21,721 bases of DNA, from the IMG/VR virus record IMGVR_UViG_3300042523_000434, positions 1-21,721 of that record; one strand, written 5' to 3'. The notes under the pieces are model-generated. The model did not search any database. It saw only the letters and a program-made list of their open reading frames with translations, and had not been told where the DNA came from. Within the stretch, counting starts at the first letter, position 1; the number at the start of each line of letters is the position of its first letter. The position numbers and the translations under genes are program-made. This DNA is from a virus. Positions 4,803 through 9,453 of this stretch are shown here, piece by piece.

Positions 4803-4821
4803 GGGGTCGCCCCTTTCGGGG
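4803..4821 (-). terminator. GC hairpin ending the 5168-4829 unit
   Basis: GGGG-TCG-CCCC (4803-4813) and the competing CCCC-TTTC-GGGG (4810-4821), located between the stop at 4829 and the distal operator at 4776-4789. Same sequence core as at 4041-4057. Confidence 0.58.
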
Positions 4822-4828
4822 GTGGTGG

Positions 4829-4906
4829 TTAGTATCTTCCCTTGCCATCACCAGATAGTGCACCAAAGAATAACAACAGCAATAAGATTGCTACAAAGAT
4901 TTTCAT
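4829..4906 (-). CDS. Tiny hydrophobic peptide (25 aa)
   Basis: MKIFVAILLLLLFFGALSGD and GKGRY: a lysine, a hydrophobic segment over about residues 3-18 and a short polar tail, resembling either a single-pass micropeptide or a bare signal peptide. The ATGA overlap with the upstream gene supports translation. Lowest-confidence gene of its unit. Confidence 0.55.
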   Translation of the reverse strand: MKIFVAILLLLLFFGALSGDGKGRY

Positions 4907-5055
4907 TTGTTTAATTCCATCTCAATAGCCAATGACGTGTAAGCCTGTTGCCACATAGCACGACTAGACTTTAGTTCCTTTATTGCAACATACGCATAAG
5001 CACTAAGCCCAGCGACAACATTAACTAAGATTATTAGAGATACATACATCAACAT
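4903..5055 (-). CDS. Small membrane protein (50 aa)
   Basis: MLMYVSLIILVNVVAGLSAY gives one transmembrane segment (about residues 3-25), followed by a cytoplasmic-type helix (KELKSSRAMWQQAYTSLAIE). ATG is 2 bases after the previous stop. The short soluble helix could anchor a partner at the membrane. Function unknown. Confidence 0.7.
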   Translation of the reverse strand: MLMYVSLIILVNVVAGLSAYAYVAIKELKSSRAMWQQAYTSLAIEMELNK

Positions 5056-5057
5056 AA

Positions 5058-5168
5058 TTAGTCCTCACACATAATGCAGATAGAGTTGGATAGTTCAAAC
5101 GGTGCTAACTTATCACCGCACACTAGGCAGGTAGCCTTAGTGATTTGTTCTAGTGCTAGTTCATTCAT
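5058..5168 (-). CDS. Zinc-ribbon mini-protein (36 aa), paralogue A
   Basis: MNELALEQITKATCLVCGDK with C14-x2-C17 and C31-x2-C34. It is clearly related to the 40-residue protein at 6121-6243 (shared MNELALE-x-ITK-x-x-CL-x-CGD), so the pair arose by duplication. AAAGG is 7 bases before the start. First gene of a three-gene unit from copy 8. Confidence 0.8.
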   Translation of the reverse strand: MNELALEQITKATCLVCGDKLAPFELSNSICIMCED

Positions 5169-5199
5169 TGAATAGCCTTTCGTTTGTTGTTATGGTATT

Positions 5200-5228
5200 A
5201 CCATAGCATAGGGGTGTGACAGTTTTAG
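5200..5228 (-). promoter_or_regulatory. Repeat-type early promoter, copy 8 (variant)
   Basis: The element reads TGTCACACC at 5213-5221 (one change from TGTCAGACC), with -10 position TATGGT. Its upstream part overlaps the 3' end of the gene stopping at 5225, so the upstream operator elements are absent. Confidence 0.6.
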
Positions 5229-5368
5229 TGTTCCCAATGACGGGTAACACTTGACTTGGCATAGGCAACCTCACAAGTACCGCAACCAATGTGGTAGGTA
5301 ACAAGGGCAGATACAAATGCACCATTAGGGGCTATGTATTCGATTAGTTTCTTTAATGTCTGATTCAT
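5225..5368 (-). CDS. Small protein with CGTC motif (47 aa)
   Basis: MNQTLKKLIEYIAPNGAFVS and then a hydrophobic middle, G-C-G-T-C, and a basic/His end (TRHWEH). One CxxC plus two C-terminal histidines could bind one metal. Translation may start very close to the transcript end, because the expected transcription start of copy 9 is at or beside the ATG; AAGGTGA upstream also resembles a ribosome site. Confidence 0.72.
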   Translation of the reverse strand: MNQTLKKLIEYIAPNGAFVSALVTYHIGCGTCEVAYAKSSVTRHWEH

Positions 5369-5374
5369 AGTTTC

Positions 5375-5403
5375 ACCTTACCATAGGGGTCTGACATTTC
5401 CTA
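5375..5403 (-). promoter_or_regulatory. Repeat-type early promoter, copy 9
   Basis: TGTCAGACC at 5388-5396, -10 position TAAGGT (5380 to 5375), only 6 bases from the ATG at 5368. Upstream is TTTCAGTGA near 5420. Confidence 0.65.
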
Positions 5404-5455
5404 ATTAGACACGCCATAATTTCAGTGAGTTACGTCACATATACTTAATGCCTAG

Positions 5456-5464
5456 TTATCCACA
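5456..5464 (+). promoter_or_regulatory. DnaA box, perfect TTATCCACA
   Basis: Exact match to the bacterial DnaA consensus, placed between a unit-ending hairpin and repeat promoter copy 9. A second perfect box is at 6417-6425 in the same orientation. Confidence 0.55.
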
Positions 5465-5491
5465 GGGTCGCCCCGTTCGGGAGTGTCGTGC

Positions 5492-5518
5492 GTGGGGGTG
5501 CTTGGATCACACCCCCAC
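5492..5518 (-). terminator. Strong hairpin after the 44-residue gene
   Basis: GTGGGGGTG and CACCCCCAC form a perfect 9-bp stem with a 9-base loop, immediately after the stop at 5523 on the minus strand. No U tract, but this is the most stable hairpin of the left arm. Confidence 0.7.
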
Positions 5519-5522
5519 AAGA

Positions 5523-5657
5523 TTAGACTAACTCAAAAGAGTCAATGCGAGGGCTTACCTCATACTGCCCTGCAAGTATTTCTAATGCTCGGTTATAACT
5601 ATGGCACTCATACACATACTTAACACCGTCAACAATTACTACTAATGAGTTAAACAT
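5523..5657 (-). CDS. Small phage protein (44 aa), unknown
   Basis: MFNSLVVIVDGVKYVYECHS and a helical end (NRALEILAGQYEVSPRIDSF). The strand-strand-helix pattern looks like a compact alpha/beta fold. It overlaps the membrane-protein gene by 8 bases and is followed by the 9-bp hairpin. Confidence 0.72.
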   Translation of the reverse strand: MFNSLVVIVDGVKYVYECHSYNRALEILAGQYEVSPRIDSFELV

Positions 5658-5895
5658 ACTTACTCTTTTCTATTTGTGTTTTGTTTTTTTCTAATTCTTT
5701 AATTAGTTCTATCGCAACCTTTTTTAATTCTTTAGCAATAGACTTACCTACCCATAGGGCTAACATCTTTATAAGAAACGGTACAGCGATAATCGGTAAG
5801 ACAATCATTAAGATAACCGTTACAACAAGAAAGATAAAGATGTTCATTATCAAGTCATAGAGAGATGCGAATGGTGCGGTTATAGCGTCAATCAT
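5650..5895 (-). CDS. Membrane protein with two hydrophobic segments (81 aa)
   Basis: Two hydrophobic segments are visible (about residues 14-34, IMNIFIFLVVTVILMIVLPI, and 36-49), then an amphipathic lysine/glutamate helix (KELKKVAIELIKELEKNK). Topology is likely hairpin with a charged cytoplasmic tail. The size and layout could suit a holin-like or superinfection-exclusion protein, but it sits in the early arm and nothing proves either. ATGA overlap with the upstream gene. Confidence 0.82.
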   Translation of the reverse strand: MIDAITAPFASLYDLIMNIFIFLVVTVILMIVLPIIAVPFLIKMLALWVGKSIAKELKKVAIELIKELEKNKTQIEKSKYV

Positions 5896-6065
5896 AGGTA
5901 TGACTCATTTCTCTCAAAGTCATCAAGCATACCAAACGCCTTGACACAGCAATAATCGCAGAAATCAGTCTGCTCATCTGTTGAGGTATTAACCTCACGA
6001 ATGTATGCAAAGTCATTACAACCGCATAGCAACCCGTCAAAGGGGTCTAAGTGTAAGTAAATCAT
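5892..6065 (-). CDS. Cys-rich mini-protein (57 aa)
   Basis: MIYLHLDPFDGLLCGCNDFA has C14-x-C16; FCDYCCVK has C36, C39 and C40. Five cysteines suggest a zinc site with irregular spacing. A strong ribosome site (AAAGGTGG) precedes the ATG. First gene of a three-gene unit from copy 10. Confidence 0.78.
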   Translation of the reverse strand: MIYLHLDPFDGLLCGCNDFAYIREVNTSTDEQTDFCDYCCVKAFGMLDDFERNESYL

Positions 6066-6095
6066 TATTACCCACCTTTCTTTGTTGTTGGTATT

Positions 6096-6124
6096 ACCTT
6101 ATCAGAGAGGTCTGACAGTTTTAC
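6096..6124 (-). promoter_or_regulatory. Repeat-type early promoter, copy 10
   Basis: TGTCAGACC at 6109-6117, -10 position TAAGGT, -35 position overlapping the stop codon of the gene ending at 6121. Drives 6065 down to 5523. Confidence 0.65.
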
Positions 6125-6243
6125 ACGTCATACTCATCAGGCTCGCAGATAATGCAATAGCCCGTTGTTTCCCAAGAGGTCAGGCTATCGCCACACTCAA
6201 GACACTTGGTCTTAGTGATGTTCTCTAATGCTAACTCATTCAT
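6121..6243 (-). CDS. Zinc-ribbon mini-protein (40 aa), paralogue B
   Basis: MNELALENITKTKCLECGDS with C14-x2-C17 and C30-x2-C33, plus an acidic tail (EPDEYDV) that paralogue A at 5058-5168 lacks. First gene of the leftward arm, nearest to the switch region, with AAAGG before the ATG. It would be among the earliest leftward products. Confidence 0.82.
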   Translation of the reverse strand: MNELALENITKTKCLECGDSLTSWETTGYCIICEPDEYDV

Positions 6244-6269
6244 AGAGTTGCCTTTCGTTAGTGGCTAGT

Positions 6270-6315
6270 CTTATTTGCTAGGCTCATCCCTTGCGGGCTT
6301 ATTTGCTAGGCTCAT
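6270..6315. repeat. Two 18-bp direct repeats, 28-bp period
   Basis: CTTATTTGCTAGGCTCAT occurs exactly at 6270-6287 and 6298-6315, in the leader between promoter copy 11 and the gene starting at 6243. On the minus strand each repeat begins with ATG, and the first ATG opens a 14-codon upstream frame. Confidence 0.75.
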
Positions 6316-6337
6316 ACTTAACCTTGTTTATAAGATA

Positions 6338-6366
6338 AACCTATCAGATAGGTCTGACATTTTAGG
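6338..6366 (-). promoter_or_regulatory. Repeat-type early promoter, copy 11
   Basis: TGTCAGACC at 6351-6359, -10 position TAGGTT, -35 position CCTAAA. It is the rightmost copy, first after the switch region, and yields an unusually long leader (about 90 bases). Confidence 0.65.
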
Positions 6367-6416
6367 GACATTGGGGGGTGTGTTAGATGAACAATAGGTT
6401 AACAATAATACACAAG

Positions 6417-6425
6417 TTATCCACA
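6417..6425 (+). promoter_or_regulatory. DnaA box, perfect TTATCCACA
   Basis: Exact consensus at the left edge of the AT-rich, repeat-filled non-coding region, directly abutting the first 27-bp repeat. Together with the box at 5456 it suggests host DnaA may act here. Confidence 0.6.
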
Positions 6426-6488
6426 GGTGAATTTTTTATCAAAAGAGCTAGTTCCTGGTAGGGTGAATATTTTGCTAAAAGAGCTAGT
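6426..6488. repeat. Two 27-bp direct repeats, 36-bp period
   Basis: 6426-6452 and 6462-6488 match at 23 of 27 positions. Both end in AAAAGAGCTAGT, and the differences cluster in the centre (TATC versus TGCT). Candidate iterons or operators. Confidence 0.75.
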
Positions 6489-6579
6489 GATCTAGGATTT
6501 GAATATTCTTAACCGTATGTGCTCACTAACTTTTCTTGTATTCGTTTATTTATAATCCGTATCATACAAATTAAAATAT

Positions 6580-6657
6580 CATTCACATTTTGTCAAAATA
6601 GGACTTGCAAAGACTTTGCAATAAGAAAAAATACATTAACATTTTGCTAAAATATAA
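6580..6657. repeat. Two 24-bp direct repeats around a palindrome
   Basis: 6580-6603 and 6634-6657 match at 19 of 24 positions, with the core ACATTTTG-YY-AAAATA. The same core (TTTTG-CT-AAAA) is in the 27-bp repeat at 6462, so four related sites lie in 230 bp. The second copy overlaps a TATAAT at 6653-6658. Confidence 0.65.
6605..6621. promoter_or_regulatory. Perfect palindromic operator-like site
   Basis: TTGCAAAG-A-CTTTGCAA: 8-bp arms around one central base, between the two 24-bp repeats. This is the form expected of a dimeric repressor site. Confidence 0.6.
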
Positions 6658-6670
6658 TATAACAATTAGG

Positions 6671-6703
6671 TAACTTTTATATAACTTTTAGATAACTTAA
6701 ATA
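6671..6703 (+). repeat. Three 11-bp direct repeats (TAACTTTTATA type)
   Basis: TAACTTTTATA, TAACTTTTAGA and TAACTTAAATA run head to tail at 6671, 6682 and 6693. The 11-bp period keeps every copy on the same helix face. They end 10 bp before the -10 of the hsp20 promoter, where a -35 box would be. That geometry is known for PhoB/OmpR-class activators, but the regulator here is unknown. Confidence 0.65.
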
Positions 6704-6713
6704 AAAATCGGGG

Positions 6714-6719
6714 TAAAAT
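6714..6719 (+). promoter_or_regulatory. -10 of the hsp20 promoter
   Basis: TAAAAT, with no recognisable -35 at 16-18 bp; the 11-bp repeats occupy that place. The expected transcript start is near 6726. Confidence 0.5.
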
Positions 6720-6728
6720 ATAAGAATG

Positions 6729-6747
6729 CATCTGCCTTAGGGGGATG
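6729..6747 (+). promoter_or_regulatory. 5'-terminal hairpin of hsp20 mRNA
   Basis: CATCT-G-CC, loop TTA, GG-G-GGATG: a seven-pair stem with one G-G mismatch, starting about 3 bases into the predicted transcript. A similar hairpin is at the 5' end of the ribonucleotide reductase message. Confidence 0.45.
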
Positions 6748-6778
6748 TAAATTAACTCGCTTAAAAGGAGCAAAAAAT

Positions 6779-7207
6779 ATGAATAATCTAAACACATGGG
6801 CAAATAACCCATATATGATCGGATGGGATACATTTTTCCCAAAGCTAGAAACTCTAGCAAAGACAAATGCGACAGCATTTCCTCCATATAACGTCAGAAA
6901 AGTAGATGAGAACAACTTTATCATTGAATTGGCAGTAGCTGGATACAACAAATCAAACCTAACCATTACTGAAGAAAATGGTAATTTGACGGTAGTTGGA
7001 GAACTTCCAGATACAGATGGTGAATATCTACATAAAGGTATTGCTGGTAGAAAGTTTACAAGAACATTTTCTCTAGCTGAACATATGGTTACAAAAGAGT
7101 CTCATCTTGTTGATGGAATGCTACTTATTTCGATTGAAAAGGTAGTTCCAGATGAAAAGAAACCTAAAGCTATCGAAATTAATGATTTTAAAAAAACGGG
7201 TAGATAG
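6779..7207 (+). CDS. hsp20: Small heat-shock protein, Hsp20/alpha-crystallin family
   Basis: A 142-residue protein, the usual length of IbpA-type small heat-shock proteins. The alpha-crystallin domain spans about residues 36-124, with FPPYNVRKVDENNFIIELAV at its start, AGRKFTRTFSLAEHM (89-103) and the conserved G-x-L strand GMLLISI (113-119). A C-terminal I-x-I anchor (I132-E-I134) for oligomer assembly follows. These ATP-independent holdases bind unfolding proteins; phage copies are known from cyanophages, where a role in virion assembly or host stress has been suggested. A strong ribosome site, AAAAGGAGC, precedes the ATG. First plus-strand gene right of the switch region, in its own unit, with an unusual promoter carrying three 11-bp repeats. 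Confidence 0.95.
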   Translation: MNNLNTWANNPYMIGWDTFFPKLETLAKTNATAFPPYNVRKVDENNFIIELAVAGYNKSNLTITEENGNLTVVGELPDTDGEYLHKGIAGRKFTRTFSLAEHMVTKESHLVDGMLLISIEKVVPDEKKPKAIEINDFKKTGR

Positions 7208-7245
7208 AAAGAACAAATATTCCTGAGCAAGAATTAAAAAGGCTC

Positions 7246-7458
7246 TTATTCACTAGGTATGCTCAATGAAGGCAATGGACACATAAGCATTCCATTTTTA
7301 TGCAATTCCATAATACGCAAAACATCTTCTGATTTGCCATTAGCATCATTTAAAAGAACAAGTAGGTCATATATTCGTCCTAGCATGATATATAATATTT
7401 CTCCGATATTGTCATTGGCATTGCCAACTATTTCTTCGGTATTATTTTGGTTTTCCAT
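7246..7458 (-). CDS. Small actinophage protein, minus-strand insert (70 aa)
   Basis: MENQNNTEEIVGNANDNIGE, then LGRIYDLLVLLNDANGKSED and a tail with RIMELHKNGMLMCPLPSL. The pattern R-I-Y-D-x-L-x-x-L...L-H-x-x-G-x-x-x-x-P-x-P recurs in small actinophage proteins of unknown role, which decides for this strand over the overlapping 104-codon plus-strand frame. AAAGGACGG lies before the ATG, and a TATAAT on the minus strand (7490 to 7485) about 27 bases upstream gives it its own promoter. Convergent with hsp20. Confidence 0.78.
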   Translation of the reverse strand: MENQNNTEEIVGNANDNIGEILYIMLGRIYDLLVLLNDANGKSEDVLRIMELHKNGMLMCPLPSLSIPSE

Positions 7459-7484
7459 GCTGCCGTCCTTTTTACTAGATACCT

Positions 7485-7513
7485 ATTATAGCCCCTATAA
7501 GGTCTATAGACAC
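7485..7513 (-). promoter_or_regulatory. Promoter of the 70-residue minus-strand gene
   Basis: Perfect -10 TATAAT (7490 to 7485) with a weak -35 (GTGTCT) 17 bp upstream. The spacer and -35 contain the palindrome GTCTATAGAC (7502-7511), reminiscent of the GTC-GAC half-sites in the early promoters. The rest of 7514-7663 shows no gene. Confidence 0.5.
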
Positions 7514-7663
7514 GACTTTCGTGTATGGGTGGTTCTGTTCTCGCCGCCGAACCGCAAATCGCCGAATTTTTAAATTTTTAGTTTGGGATACATTTTAAAA
7601 ATTAGATCAGGAGGTAGAATTTATTAAGTTTGTATAACAATTCTTAAAAATTTTAGAAAGATA

Positions 7664-7692
7664 TTGACCGAAAGAAGTTTTATCGCTATAAT
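7664..7692 (+). promoter_or_regulatory. Strong sigma70-type promoter for the holin/tail genes
   Basis: TTGACC, 17-bp spacer, TATAAT. The only gene downstream is at 7818, so the transcript would carry a leader of about 119 bases. Confidence 0.8.
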
Positions 7693-7800
7693 TGTAATAT
7701 TATATATATTTAAGGTTTAAACATATTAAGTATATTTAAAATATTAATTATATTTAATATATATTATATATAGCGTATATATAACATATATTATAAAACA
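7693..7800 (+). other. Extremely AT-rich leader
   Basis: Only 10 of 108 bases are G or C, mostly alternating TA tracts (ATATATAT, TTAATATATATT). No reading frame and no GC hairpin. It lies between the strong promoter at 7664 and the ribosome site of the gene at 7818. It could be an easily melted or bent region or an unstructured leader. Confidence 0.6.
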
Positions 7801-7817
7801 CAGAAAAGGAAAAGTCA

Positions 7818-8162
7818 ATGACTTTATCAAAGGAACATATTGCAATTATCCAGTCCTATGGTCGTTCAATCTTAGGTGCTGTACTTGCTCTTTATATGGT
7901 TGGTACTACTGACCCATATTTGTATTTAAATGCTCTAATTGCAGCTCTTGCACCAGTAGCCATCCGCTACTTTAACAAGAATGATATCGCTTTTGGAAAC
8001 ATCTCAGGTAAATCAACTCCTGACCAACTTGCTGCCGAAGTAACAAAGGTAGTTAAGGCTGCAACTCAATCCCCAAAAGTAAAAGCTGCAAGTGCACCAG
8101 CTGCACCTGCCAAAAAAGCACCAGCTAAAAAATCCACAGCAAAGAAGACTTCTTCGAAGTAA
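7818..8162 (+). CDS. Holin-like membrane protein with Lys/Ala-rich tail (114 aa)
   Basis: Starts MTLSKEHIAIIQSYGRSILG. Two close hydrophobic segments (about residues 16-33 and 37-53) are followed by RYFNKNDIAFG and a tail of P-A-K-K-A-P-A-K-K repeats (about 95-114) typical of actinobacterial basic tails. In actinophages, proteins with SYGRS...LALY...PVAIRxxNxxDxAFG are usually called holins: they form the membrane lesion that frees endolysin. No endolysin is visible in this window. The basic tail could bind the inner membrane face or DNA. AAAAGGAAAA precedes the ATG. Confidence 0.75.
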   Translation: MTLSKEHIAIIQSYGRSILGAVLALYMVGTTDPYLYLNALIAALAPVAIRYFNKNDIAFGNISGKSTPDQLAAEVTKVVKAATQSPKVKAASAPAAPAKKAPAKKSTAKKTSSK

Positions 8163-8187
8163 TTTTTGTGGGAGTGTATAATTAAAT

Positions 8188-8484
8188 ATGAGTCCTAACG
8201 AGTTTCTAATGATGCTGGCTGCTACAGTTACAGCTATTGGAGTTATTGGTGTTGGATTGCATAAAGCTACAAAGCTTGTAAAAAGATTTATACACTTCCT
8301 AGATGATTATTTCGGAGAAGAAGAAAGACCAGGATTTGAAGGTCGTCCTGGAATGCAAGAAAGATTAGGATATTTAGAATCAGAAATTTCTTGCATATCT
8401 TATGAAATGAGACCTAATTCTGGATCATCTATTAAAGATGCTATTGCCAGAATTGAAAAGCGTTTAGAGCAACTAGAAAAGTAG
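8188..8484 (+). CDS. Small membrane protein with coiled-coil tail (98 aa)
   Basis: MSPNEFLMMLAATVTAIGVI starts a transmembrane segment (about residues 6-27). A charged stretch E-E-R-P-G-F-E-G-R-P-G-M-Q-E-R-L follows, then N-S-G-S-S-I-K-D-A-I and a short coiled coil (IARIEKRLEQLEK). The RPGxxxRxxxLE...PNxGSSxxDAxxRIE pattern is common in actinophage membrane proteins beside holins (DUF2746-like), so a second lysis protein is plausible. TATAAT lies 5 bases before the ATG and the ribosome site is weak, so a leaderless message is possible. Confidence 0.8.
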   Translation: MSPNEFLMMLAATVTAIGVIGVGLHKATKLVKRFIHFLDDYFGEEERPGFEGRPGMQERLGYLESEISCISYEMRPNSGSSIKDAIARIEKRLEQLEK

Positions 8485-8489
8485 AGTAA

Positions 8490-9449
8490 ATGCAAGTTAG
8501 TTTTAATAACCCAAATAATGCGGTTTGGACAGGCTATGGTCATGCCACAATGAGAATTGTTAGTTCTTTATCAAGGACTAAACATACCGTAGGTTATAGC
8601 TTGCCAAACGCCGATCTTGAGATATTTTTTGGACATGCCGAAGACTACAAATATATTAATCCAAAATCCTATAAGGTTGGATATACTGCTTGGGAATCAA
8701 CACAATTTCCTTCAAACTGGATTGAATCAGGAAATCTAGATATTGTAGATGAGTTTTGGGTTCCAAATAAATTTTGTAAAGACGTATTTAAACAATACAC
8801 AGATAAAGATGTACATATTTTTAGACACGGACTTGACAAGACATTCCAGCCTCAAGAACGTGAGGTTACAGATACAATTAAGTTTATTCATATTGGATAT
8901 CCTGCATACCGCAAAAATCTATATGACACAGTTAACGCATTCCTTGAGTTATATTCAGGTCGTAAAGATGTAACTCTTACCATCAAGGGATATCAGCATG
9001 TTCAGCTACCTGAGTTTGATAATGAGCCTAACATTAATGTAATTGGTGAAACCTACACCTCCTTTGAAATGATTAAGCTTCTTAAAGAACACCACGCTCT
9101 TATTTACCCATCTTGGGGTGAGGGTTTTGGTCTTATTCCATTACAGACACTTGGAACTGGAATGCCAAGTATTGTTTCGGGCGGTTGGTGTGACTATCCA
9201 GAATACGTTGGAGAACTTATGGTTAAATCGACATTGACTCATAATCCATTTACCATAGCCCACCCAGGATTTATGTATAAGGTAGACTATGAAGACCTTG
9301 TGAAAACCATGCTTTATACAGAAAAAAATATTGAGACCCTTTTGCCACAGTATTATGATCAAGCTCCAAAAATCCATAAAGAATATAGCTGGGATGACAT
9401 TGTAACAGAATATTTTGACAATGTGGCGAAGCGTTTAATGTTACAATAG
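8490..9449 (+). CDS. GT-B fold glycosyltransferase (GT4-like), 319 aa
   Basis: Two-domain layout. The N-terminal half holds G-Y-G-H-A-T near residue 15 and VGYTAWEST (63-71). The C-terminal Rossmann half starts near residue 130 (IKFIHIGYPAYRKN) and holds ALIYPSWGEGFGLIPLQTLG (203-222). The last motif is the nucleotide-sugar site of GT4 enzymes, normally E-x7-E; here the second acid is Gln219 (E211-x7-Q219). It transfers a sugar from an activated donor; donor and acceptor are unknown. Placed among tail genes, it may decorate virion proteins, as known for actinophages, or alter host surface glycans. Six bases after the previous stop and 4 bases before the next start. Confidence 0.88.
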   Translation: MQVSFNNPNNAVWTGYGHATMRIVSSLSRTKHTVGYSLPNADLEIFFGHAEDYKYINPKSYKVGYTAWESTQFPSNWIESGNLDIVDEFWVPNKFCKDVFKQYTDKDVHIFRHGLDKTFQPQEREVTDTIKFIHIGYPAYRKNLYDTVNAFLELYSGRKDVTLTIKGYQHVQLPEFDNEPNINVIGETYTSFEMIKLLKEHHALIYPSWGEGFGLIPLQTLGTGMPSIVSGGWCDYPEYVGELMVKSTLTHNPFTIAHPGFMYKVDYEDLVKTMLYTEKNIETLLPQYYDQAPKIHKEYSWDDIVTEYFDNVAKRLMLQ

Positions 9450-9453
9450 AGAT

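Noticed and set aside
702-6366. CRISPR-like array formed by the repeated TGTCAGACC element
   Set aside because: Repeats are 9 bp, separated by genes at irregular distances, and always in promoter position.
6666-6966. Two minus-strand frames over the hsp20 5' region
   Set aside because: They run antisense to the alpha-crystallin domain and through the promoter region; no supporting signals.
7259-7573. 104-codon plus-strand frame
   Set aside because: Overlaps the better supported minus-strand 70-residue gene; composition is atypical and it has no ribosome site.
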